Shown here piece by piece: positions 8,384 through 14,753 of a stretch of 64,000 nucleotides of DNA. The translations under genes were made by a program, and so were the position numbers. Location of the stretch: the NCBI GenBank assembly GCA_910584725.1, contig CAJUBE010000006.1:75794-139793 (forward strand), read 5' to 3'. Each line of letters opens with the position of its first letter. Positions within the stretch are counted from its first letter, which is position 1. This DNA is from an uncultured Lachnospiraceae bacterium. GTDB lineage: Bacteria; Bacillota; Clostridia; Lachnospirales; Lachnospiraceae. The notes under the pieces are model-generated. The model ran no database searches. It was not told the origin of the DNA and saw only the letters and a list, made by a program, of their open reading frames with translations.

Positions 8384-8731
8384 CTACCACCAGCCCCGCT
8401 GATAATAATGCAGGGAAAACTCCGCCGCCGCCATCACCATGGCGAAGAGGAGCATCACGACCATCATCAGGATTGCCGGGAAATCATATACAAACTTGCA
8501 TTTCTCCGCATTGCTTTTATGATTCTCCACCAGAATCTCCACGCCCAGAAGGACAAAAACCACGGGCCAGAACTGGAAAATCAGCTCATAGTGCAGCGTC
8601 GGAACCACCATATGTATGAGGAACAGCACGCCGAACAAAATCAGCGTCATCCCGAAAGTTACAGAGCCGACCCGGCGGGTTCGCAGCGTCCCGGATTCCT
8701 CCCTGTACAAATCCTTTTCCTGCATATCCAT
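8384..8731 (-). CDS. Small membrane protein of an ECF sigma operon (DUF5668/LiaF-like)
   Basis: The 115-residue protein has three or four hydrophobic helices (about 28-45, 50-65, 88-105) and the segment FWPVVFVLLGVEIL, which resembles the membrane part of LiaF/DUF5668 proteins. It is the last gene of a four-gene operon sigma, anti-sigma, TM protein, this protein, with only 3 bases between it and the gene before. Its ribosome binding site is the run of 8 G that also forms the last codons of the upstream gene. The role is probably envelope-related; this is inference from fold type and operon. Confidence 0.65.
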   Translation of the reverse strand: MDMQEKDLYREESGTLRTRRVGSVTFGMTLILFGVLFLIHMVVPTLHYELIFQFWPVVFVLLGVEILVENHKSNAEKCKFVYDFPAILMMVVMLLFAMVMAAAEFSLHYYQRGWW

Positions 8732-8734
8732 AGT

Positions 8735-9451
8735 CTACTCCCCCCCCTGCTCATTTTTTTGCGCATTCCCTGTATCCGCGCCCTGACCTTCCACATAGTA
8801 CGCTTCTGCATTCTGTCCATACGCTTTCTGCGCTCCCGAATCAGCCTTCCACTCTCCCACAATCTCCCCGGGCAGCGCCACAGGCTTTCTATCATCGTCC
8901 GCCTCACTCCTCCTGTCAATATCCGCAGACTCAAACTTCTTTCCGCGAAGGAGCGACACGCCAAACCAGATGATCGCTACGGCTATGGCAGCCCTCGGCA
9001 GCCTGTCTCTCGTAAAATAATAGATATCCCTCATAACCGGATTATCCCAGCCCACGTAACTTCTCACCATACCAAAAACTTGATCCCACAGCATACAGAT
9101 GCCGAGCACAATACAGACCACCGCCGCGATGTTGCGGTTTCTCTTATTCATATTCAGCTTAAAGCGGCTGGTATCCCACGCACCGATGCCGAAGAGGTAT
9201 TCATCCTCCAAAGCCGCAAACTGCCCTGCATCCATCCCGCCGATATTGTTGGCATGGAAGAAAGCGTATATGTAGAGTGTGACGGGAAATACCGCCAGCA
9301 CGGCGATTTCGGTTATTCCAACCACAGCGATCAGCCCCATAAACCCAAGCATAAAGCTCAGCCCCATCTTCATCAGTCCCATATACATATGTCCCGCCCC
9401 CGGACAGAGGGAAAATACAAACAACATAAATCTGTTCTTCTGCTTTTTCAT
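8735..9451 (-). CDS. Multi-pass membrane protein of the ECF operon
   Basis: About 238 residues from the ATG at 9451, which has GGGAGGATTG upstream; the longer frame has no signal. An N-terminal TM2-like pair of helices (LFVFSLCPGAGHMYMGL, glycine-rich) is followed by two more helices (about 105-125 and 150-168) and a polar, low-complexity C-terminal tail. The start lies 4 bases after the stop of the anti-sigma-like gene. The tail ends in a G8 run on the coding strand (8740-8747), a possible slippage site that overlaps the next gene's ribosome binding site. I infer a role in the envelope response governed by the ECF sigma factor. Confidence 0.65.
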   Translation of the reverse strand: MKKQKNRFMLFVFSLCPGAGHMYMGLMKMGLSFMLGFMGLIAVVGITEIAVLAVFPVTLYIYAFFHANNIGGMDAGQFAALEDEYLFGIGAWDTSRFKLNMNKRNRNIAAVVCIVLGICMLWDQVFGMVRSYVGWDNPVMRDIYYFTRDRLPRAAIAVAIIWFGVSLLRGKKFESADIDRRSEADDDRKPVALPGEIVGEWKADSGAQKAYGQNAEAYYVEGQGADTGNAQKNEQGGE

Positions 9452-9455
9452 CTCA

Positions 9456-9953
9456 TCAATCCTCCCAAGTTTTATAATTTGTAATCTTTTCCGAAATGTT
9501 TCTGAAATACTTCCTTCTCGCGTCCGCTCTCTGCTGCCCTGCCAGATACCGTCTCCATGTTCTCTCGATATCCCGCTGTGTCTCAAGCGCGTCCCGCTCC
9601 CATTCGTCCACGCTCTCCGTTTCCTCTTCATACAGCGTTCCCAGAATACCGGGCTGCGGCATCCGCGGCGTTTCCACCCCGTCCACAGGCACGAGGAAGA
9701 GTACCGCCAGAGCCGCCGCCATCCCTACCAGAACTTTAGCACGGTAAGAAAAAAGCGCGCGCTGTCTTTCTTTCCGTTTTCCTTCCTGTATGTGCGAAAA
9801 TATATTTCCCCTCAAATGTCCCGGCGCGTGCAAAAGTTCCCGTTCTTCAACGGTCTCAATCAGCCGCATCAGTTCTTCCTCAGTCAAAGGAGCCGGGAGG
9901 GAAGCGTCACATCTATTCATTTTTTTTCTCTCTTCCGTCATATTATGTATCAT
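9456..9953 (-). CDS. Putative anti-sigma factor, single-pass membrane protein
   Basis: The 165-residue protein has a cytoplasmic N-terminus of about 70 residues, one membrane helix (about 71-88, VLVGMAAALAVLFLVPV) and an external charged tail. Its ATG overlaps the stop of the sigma gene (ATGA, 9950-9953), with AAGGAG inside the sigma 3' end. Topology and coupling are those of anti-sigma factors; no zinc HxxxCxxC motif is present, so it is not of the ZAS type. A shorter start at 9920 is possible. It would hold the adjacent sigma factor inactive at the membrane until a signal arrives. Confidence 0.7.
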   Translation of the reverse strand: MIHNMTEERKKMNRCDASLPAPLTEEELMRLIETVEERELLHAPGHLRGNIFSHIQEGKRKERQRALFSYRAKVLVGMAAALAVLFLVPVDGVETPRMPQPGILGTLYEEETESVDEWERDALETQRDIERTWRRYLAGQQRADARRKYFRNISEKITNYKTWED

Positions 9954-10525
9954 GCGCCCTTCTCCTTTTCATACATCCTGCGAAGCATGGTTCTCGCCCT
10001 ATAAATCTGCGTCTGTATGGTCTTTTTCTTAACGCCCCTCCGCCTCGCGATCTCGCCCGCATCCAGCTCGTCATAATAGTAAGCCTTGGCAATTTCATCA
10101 TAGGGCGGTTTCAGGGAAAGACATCTGGAAAGCAAAATCTCCTTCACTTCCTTTTCCAGACAGATGCTCTCCGGCGTCTGCCAAACCGCCGCCTCATGCT
10201 CCCCGGCTGCTCCTTCACTCATGCTGGAAACCGTTCCCGCGCCCCGGCCTGAAGACGCTCTCCCGTCAGGCCCCCTGGCGCTTTCAAATCCCGGATCCGC
10301 CGTAGGAATGCTGCGGCGCCCCGCGCTCTGCATATAGTCCAGGCATTTGTTGGTGGCGATCCGACAGACCCATGCCTTTTCATACCTGCCGTCAAACTCC
10401 CCAAGATGCTTATAGGCCGACAGGAAGGTTTCCTGCGTCAAATCCTCGGAGGCAAAATAATCTGCTGTCATCTTATAGCATATTGAAAAGACAAGATGCT
10501 GGTAAGAATCAATCAGCGCTGACAA
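9950..10525 (-). CDS. ECF-type RNA polymerase sigma factor
   Basis: The protein has region 2 (about 1-75: DLTQETFLSAY, AWVCRIATNKCLDYM) and region 4 (about 125-185: LKPPYDEIAKAYYYDELDAGEIARR...KKTIQTQIYRAR). A serine/glycine/alanine-rich linker of unusual length separates them. The called start is a TTG at 10523-10525 with only a weak GGGAAG upstream. A much better AAAGGGGG lies 8 bases before an in-frame ATC codon, so the true start may be a non-standard codon. It heads the operon with its anti-sigma factor and two membrane proteins, and probably drives its own promoter. Confidence 0.88.
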   Translation of the reverse strand: MSALIDSYQHLVFSICYKMTADYFASEDLTQETFLSAYKHLGEFDGRYEKAWVCRIATNKCLDYMQSAGRRSIPTADPGFESARGPDGRASSGRGAGTVSSMSEGAAGEHEAAVWQTPESICLEKEVKEILLSRCLSLKPPYDEIAKAYYYDELDAGEIARRRGVKKKTIQTQIYRARTMLRRMYEKEKGA

Positions 10526-10633
10526 TTGTTCTTCCCTGTTGATGTGCTTTGCCCCCTTTCTCCGCCTGTTTTTTTTTGCACTTATATATATTAACGGAGC
10601 TGTCCCCGCATTGTCTTCAACATTTTACAATTT

Positions 10634-11014
10634 TTATTTCTTGGGCTTCGGTTTAAAGATAAGGCTTGCAATATATCCGAACACCAACGCCGCCGCGCAT
10701 CCCACCGCTCCCGTCTTAAAGCCGCCTTGGAACAAGCCTATAAACCCGTTTTCGTCCACGGCCTCCTTCACGCCCTTCATCAGAATATTGCCGTAGCCGA
10801 GAAGCGGCACACTGGCTCCCGCCCCCGCAAACTCCATAAAAGGCTCATACCATCCGACAAAACTGATCACTGCGCCCACGCATACCAACAACACCATGAC
10901 ACGCCCCGGCAAAAGCTTTGTTTTCTCTAAAAGAACCTGCACCAAGGCGCAGATCAGGCCTCCCACCCAAAATGCATTGAAATAATCCATCCCGTCCCTC
11001 CATGATTCAGACAT
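10634..11014 (-). CDS. spoVAE: Stage V sporulation protein AE (SpoVAC/SpoVAEb family)
   Basis: About 126 residues from the ATG at 11014, which has AAAAGGG 7 bases upstream; an ATG at 11032 lacks one. Four membrane helices and the conserved block EFAGAGASVPLLGYGN identify the SpoVAC/AE family. SpoVA proteins form the inner spore membrane channel that moves dipicolinic acid into the forespore and out at germination. Usually spoVAC, spoVAD and spoVAE are adjacent; here spoVAD is 7 kb and spoVAA-AB-AC 44 kb away. It is expected to be transcribed by sigma-G in the forespore, but I could not identify such a promoter. Confidence 0.85.
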   Translation of the reverse strand: MSESWRDGMDYFNAFWVGGLICALVQVLLEKTKLLPGRVMVLLVCVGAVISFVGWYEPFMEFAGAGASVPLLGYGNILMKGVKEAVDENGFIGLFQGGFKTGAVGCAAALVFGYIASLIFKPKPKK

Positions 11015-11169
11015 CTTAGCGCCCTTTTTCATCCGGCACTAAAATTCTTCTTATTTGTCACAGCAAAGTCAAAAGCTAAACTGTAACATTAGTTTCTGCC
11101 ATTTGGGAAAGATTATGCAGCATAAAAATTTTTCTGTCTCCTGCCGGGAGAACCTATGAAATAGTAAAA

Positions 11170-11204
11170 GGGAACGCGCCCTTATGCAATCAGGATACGT
11201 TCCC
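11170..11204. terminator. Terminator after aroK
   Basis: Stem GGGAACG (11170-11176)/CGTTCCC (11198-11204). On the minus strand it is followed by TTTTACTATTT, and on the plus strand by a T-rich stretch, so it could work both ways. It lies 44 bases after the aroK stop. Confidence 0.65.
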
Positions 11205-11247
11205 ACTATTCTTTCTTTTGTAATTCTTATGATGCCGCGTTTCCCGC

Positions 11248-11748
11248 TTATCGGAAGGCTGCCGAAATTTTCTCCACAATCTCCCGAATTGACATCCCTG
11301 CGCACTCCAACATAATATCGGCATATTTTTCATAAAGCGGCAGCCGCTCCGCATAAAGCGCGTCCAGATCCTGCCCTTCTTTGAGCGTCACGCCCCGCTC
11401 CGCAAGGTCGCCAAGCCGCTCTCTGATCTCCTCCAGCGGAAGCGCCAGATACACCACCGTGCCGATCTGCTTATAATGCGCCATCGCGTTCTCACCGTAG
11501 ACTGCGCTGCCCCCAGTGGCAATCACCGTGCGCTCCTCCTCCATGGATTCACCCACGGTTTCCTCCAACGCCCAGAAGCCTTCCACACCGCGCTCCTCTA
11601 TGATCTCGTGCAGAAGCTTTCCCTCCCAGCTTTGGATCACCAGATCCGCATCCACAAAGGCGTAACCAAGCTTCTTCGCCAGCACCACGCCCACCGAGCT
11701 CTTCCCCGCTCCGGGCATACCGATCAGTATGATATTATTTCCGATCAT
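11248..11748 (-). CDS. aroK: Shikimate kinase
   Basis: The 166-residue protein has the P-loop GMPGAGKSS (about 9-17), the shikimate-binding D-AD block after VDADLV, and the glycine-rich ATGGSAVY segment. It phosphorylates shikimate at the 3-hydroxyl with ATP in the aromatic amino acid pathway. Some features depart from the textbook consensus (VIQSWEGKLLHEII where an E-x-x-x-G-x-x-I block is usual), but length and order fit. The decamer GTTTACATAA sits just in front of the start codon and again 60 bases upstream. No other aro genes are in the window. Confidence 0.87.
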   Translation of the reverse strand: MIGNNIILIGMPGAGKSSVGVVLAKKLGYAFVDADLVIQSWEGKLLHEIIEERGVEGFWALEETVGESMEEERTVIATGGSAVYGENAMAHYKQIGTVVYLALPLEEIRERLGDLAERGVTLKEGQDLDALYAERLPLYEKYADIMLECAGMSIREIVEKISAAFR

Positions 11749-11751
11749 AAC

Positions 11752-11821
11752 TTATGTAAACCTCTCTTGCGTAATTTTATCGCATCACTTGTTGACGCGC
11801 GTCATCATACTTTATGTAAAC
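11752..11821. repeat. Two copies of the decamer GTTTACATAA upstream of aroK
   Basis: TTATGTAAACC occurs at 11752-11762 and 11812-11822 (reading GGTTTACATAA on the aroK strand), exactly 60 bases apart, with a palindrome TTGACGCGCGTCA between them. The first copy is 3 bases before the aroK ATG. Six further copies of the decamer are in the window. The role is unknown. Confidence 0.55.
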
Positions 11822-11844
11822 CACTATCCTGCGCAGATGTTTCT

Positions 11845-12222
11845 TTACTTCAGATAAGCCATAACTTCCACTTCACACAAAACATCCTTCGGAAGCTGCT
11901 TCACCGCCACACAGCTTCTCGCCGGTTTCTCTGTGAAATACTTTTCATACACTGCATTAAACGCCGCAAAGTCCGCCATCTCCGCCAGGAAACAAGTGGT
12001 CTTCACCACTTTCGTGTAGTCCGTGCCCGCCTCCGAAAGAATCGCTCCCACGTTTTTCATTGCCTGCTCCGCCTGCTCGGTTACATCCTTGCCTTTGATC
12101 TCCCCCGTAGCAGGGTCGATCGGAATCTGCCCCGACGCGAAGAGGAAATCCCCCGCGATAATTCCCTGAGAATAAGGGCCGATCGCCGCCGGCGCTTTGT
12201 CTGTCGATACTTTAGTTAACAT
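11845..12222 (-). CDS. ridA: RidA family enamine/imine deaminase
   Basis: About 125 residues from the ATG at 12222, which has AAGGAAGGAG upstream. It carries the RidA (YjgF) blocks PAAIGPYSQGI, FASGQIPIDP and the C-terminal signature ARSCVAVKQLPKDVLCEVE, whose arginine binds the substrate carboxylate. RidA trimers hydrolyse reactive 2-aminoacrylate and related enamines formed by PLP enzymes. Repeat R3 lies just upstream. It may be cotranscribed with aroK, 96 bases downstream. Confidence 0.94.
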   Translation of the reverse strand: MLTKVSTDKAPAAIGPYSQGIIAGDFLFASGQIPIDPATGEIKGKDVTEQAEQAMKNVGAILSEAGTDYTKVVKTTCFLAEMADFAAFNAVYEKYFTEKPARSCVAVKQLPKDVLCEVEVMAYLK

Positions 12223-12258
12223 AATACTTTCTCCTTCCTTTGCCATTTTATATTCTGC

Positions 12259-12351
12259 GGAGAATGCCGCATTTCAGGCATTCTCCTACGTGAGACTTAG
12301 AACTTCTCCACGAAGCAGCCTCTGCTGCTGAGTTTTAGAAGTTCTTTTCAC
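12259..12351. repeat. Dispersed hairpin repeat, copy R3
   Basis: Hairpin A is GGAGAATGCC (12259-12268)/GGCATTCTCC (12277-12286). Part B runs from GTGAGA (12290-12295) to AGAAGTTCTTTTCAC (12337-12351), with the inner GCAGC/GCTGC hairpin. The right arm encodes the last residues and stop codon of the upstream minus-strand gene. Confidence 0.8.
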
Positions 12352-12580
12352 TCTCTCCAAATCTTGCTTTTACATAAAAGCCTCTGGCGTTCTCGATGAC
12401 CTCCGTCACTACGCCCTCCCGCTCAAGCATCCGCTCCCGGAACGGAAAATTGCCGGACATGGCAAGGGACGGGTCGATCGTATAATAATAATTGCTTGGA
12501 AGAACGCCCTCGGTCACCGTCACCCGGTCGCCCTCTTTGAGAAGCCCCGGACGCTCCATCTTAAATTCCATCTCTCTCAT
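12335..12580 (-). CDS. Hypothetical protein, about 81 aa
   Basis: The start is taken at the ATG at 12580, preceded by GAAGCGGGG; a TTG at 12619 would add 13 residues. The protein is basic-acidic mixed, has the segment LKEGDRVTVTEGVLP suggesting a small beta-barrel (KOW- or SH3-like), and ends SEKNF encoded by repeat R3. I do not recognise it. No partner is evident; ridA follows after the repeat. Confidence 0.5.
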   Translation of the reverse strand: MREMEFKMERPGLLKEGDRVTVTEGVLPSNYYYTIDPSLAMSGNFPFRERMLEREGVVTEVIENARGFYVKARFGESEKNF

Positions 12581-12906
12581 GCCGATCCCCGCTTCCTGTC
12601 CATTCCTTTTATCCAACAATTATTATAATCATATTGAAAGATTTTTCCAAGTAAAATATTCAACTCAGGTTCAGAAGCAGATTTCATAGTTACAATTCAC
12701 ATTTATATAATAACTTTCCGGCAGCTTCTTCCACCCTTCCCCGCCGGTACAGATTGCGCTTTTTTCGGTATACTTTGCAAAGCGGATCCCTCTCTTTCTC
12801 TGCTATACTATATAGGAGTATGCTGACGGATCAACGGACGCATGAATTTGCGCCGGAAACGTCCCGCAGCGAACCACCTATAACAAAAAGCAAATGAGGA
12901 CCAGTC
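12581..12906. other. Intergenic region upstream of the phosphatase gene
   Basis: No gene is seen here. It contains a 33-base element at 12746-12778 (GGTACAGATTGC...GGTATACTTTGC) that recurs at 17903-17935 on the far side of the partner-switching module, and a TATACT-like box near 12803 that may serve the plus-strand gene, but no convincing -35. GAGGACC precedes the ATG at 12907. Confidence 0.5.
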
Positions 12907-14346
12907 ATGAAGATACCGAGAGAGAAACGCAGCAAAAAACAGAAACAGTCAAATACCGACACACAGTGGAAGGCGCTTCTGGAAAATGAGGCGGAAGCCA
13001 ACCGATACGCCGCCAAATGCCTTGCCGTATGCGCGGGCGTGGGCGCTCTGGCATGGCTGTTCAACATCCTTGGCATCTTTATCATCCCACCCATGATCAT
13101 GAACATCGGTATGCCTTTCACCATCCTGTTTTTCCTGATACCGACGCTGCTCTGCCGGATCACGGGCGGCACGCCTTCCTGGCTGAAATACGGCATTGTC
13201 GTCTGCGGTATTATCAGCATTTTTATCCTGTCAAGCGCCATGCCCAAGCACGGCGTGCTGGCATGGGCAGTGCCGATTGCTCTGAGTTGTCATTATTACA
13301 GCCAAAGTCTGACCAGGCTTACGCTTGTGGCGTCCTGGGCGCTTTTTTCCGCCTCCATCTATGTGGGCATGTACATCGGCGAGGGGGATCTGAATCTGAT
13401 GATCAATGAGCCCGATATCACAAAACGGGTTATCACCGATAAAATGCTGTTTGAGGCCACCCTCTTTTTCGTGCTTCCCCGCGCCCTGATTCTGCTCGGC
13501 ATTTCTTCCATCTGCACTACGATTGCCGCGAGAACAAGGCGTCTTCTGGAACGGCAGATTAAGGACAGCGAAGAACGGCAGCGCATCTCCACGGAGCTTG
13601 ACGTGGCGACCCGGATTCAGGCCGATATGCTTCCCTGTATTTTCCCCGCCTTCCCGGAGCGTCCCGAGTTTGACATCTATGCCACCATGAATCCCGCAAA
13701 GGAGGTAGGCGGCGACTTCTACGATTTCTTTATGGTGGACGAGACGCATCTGGCCATCGTGATTGCCGACGTTTCGGGAAAAGGCGTGCCTGCCGCTCTC
13801 TTTATGGTGATCGGCAAGACGCTGATCAACGACCACACAAAACCCGGTGTCGATTTGGGCGAAGTCTTTTCGGAAGTCAACGAACTGCTGTGCCGCTCCA
13901 ACAACGAAGGGCTGTTCATCACCGCCTTTGAGGGCGTTCTCGACCTTGTGACCGGGAAATTTACTTTCGTCAACGCGGGACATGAAATGCCCTTTATCGC
14001 AAAGGCAGGCGGTATCTACGAAGCTCATAAACTGCGCCCCGGCTTTGTGCTTGCCGGCATGGAAGATATGGTATATCAGAGCGGGAGTATACAACTTTCC
14101 CCGGGGGACAAAATTTTTCAGTACACGGACGGCGTGACCGAGGCCACCAACGCGGCCCATGAGCTTTACGGCATGGATCGTCTTTCCGATGTGCTCTCCA
14201 AAAATACCGATAAAAAACCTGCGGAACTTCTGCCCGTCATAAAGGCCGACATAGATGCCTTTGTGGGTGAAGCCCCGCAGTTTGACGATATTACCATGCT
14301 CTGTGTGTCCTACCTGAAAAAGCTGGAAAATCCGCAGGCGGTTTAG
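12907..14346 (+). CDS. Membrane SpoIIE-type PP2C serine phosphatase (RsbU-like)
   Basis: The 479-residue protein has about six N-terminal membrane helices (residues 37-205), a short coiled linker (TRRLLERQIKDSEERQRI), and a C-terminal PPM/SpoIIE phosphatase domain. Metal-binding blocks are visible: EVGGDFYDF, ADVSGKGVPAALFM, and DGVTEATN, with the final PQFDDITMLC. In partner switching such a phosphatase removes phosphate from a STAS anti-antagonist. It faces a cluster holding a STAS protein and an RsbW-like kinase (17037-17796), with which it overlaps convergently by 4 bases at the receiver gene, so it most likely dephosphorylates that STAS protein. Confidence 0.9.
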   Translation: MKIPREKRSKKQKQSNTDTQWKALLENEAEANRYAAKCLAVCAGVGALAWLFNILGIFIIPPMIMNIGMPFTILFFLIPTLLCRITGGTPSWLKYGIVVCGIISIFILSSAMPKHGVLAWAVPIALSCHYYSQSLTRLTLVASWALFSASIYVGMYIGEGDLNLMINEPDITKRVITDKMLFEATLFFVLPRALILLGISSICTTIAARTRRLLERQIKDSEERQRISTELDVATRIQADMLPCIFPAFPERPEFDIYATMNPAKEVGGDFYDFFMVDETHLAIVIADVSGKGVPAALFMVIGKTLINDHTKPGVDLGEVFSEVNELLCRSNNEGLFITAFEGVLDLVTGKFTFVNAGHEMPFIAKAGGIYEAHKLRPGFVLAGMEDMVYQSGSIQLSPGDKIFQYTDGVTEATNAAHELYGMDRLSDVLSKNTDKKPAELLPVIKADIDAFVGEAPQFDDITMLCVSYLKKLENPQAV

Positions 14347-14753
14347 ATGTTATTCCAGTTGAGGGATTCGTCTGCGGAAGCATCCTCCAGCGCCGCATGT
14401 ACCTTTTCCATCAGGATATCCTCGTCGATGGGCTTCACCACATAGTCCTTCGCGCCTCCCGCTACCGCCCTTACCACATGGTTTCTGTCGTTGTTGGATG
14501 TCAGGAAAATAACAGGCACATTCTGCAGATGCTCCTTCTCCTTAATCATTTTCAGCATCTCATACCCGTTGATCTCCGGCATGTCAATATCCAGTATGAT
14601 CAGATCAGGCGTCCTGTCTTTTAAAAACTGGAGCGCCCGTCTGCCGCCGTTAAACACATGCAGATCATACTTTTCACCAAGCACCTTAATCAGCATTTTC
14701 AGGACTATGCCGCTGTCGTCCACCGCCACGATAAGTTTCTTGTTAAACGCCAT
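14343..14753 (-). CDS. Single-domain response regulator (CheY-like)
   Basis: The 136-residue protein is one receiver domain: acidic pair VDD near residue 12, phospho-acceptor in ILDIDMPE near residue 55, threonine in FLTSN, and lysine in VVKPID. AAGGAGGAG precedes the ATG. It overlaps the 3' end of the hybrid kinase gene by 11 bases and is thus translated with it. Without an output domain it probably works by protein contact, for example with the phosphatase or kinases of the module, or as a phosphate sink. Confidence 0.92.
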   Translation of the reverse strand: MAFNKKLIVAVDDSGIVLKMLIKVLGEKYDLHVFNGGRRALQFLKDRTPDLIILDIDMPEINGYEMLKMIKEKEHLQNVPVIFLTSNNDRNHVVRAVAGGAKDYVVKPIDEDILMEKVHAALEDASADESLNWNNI

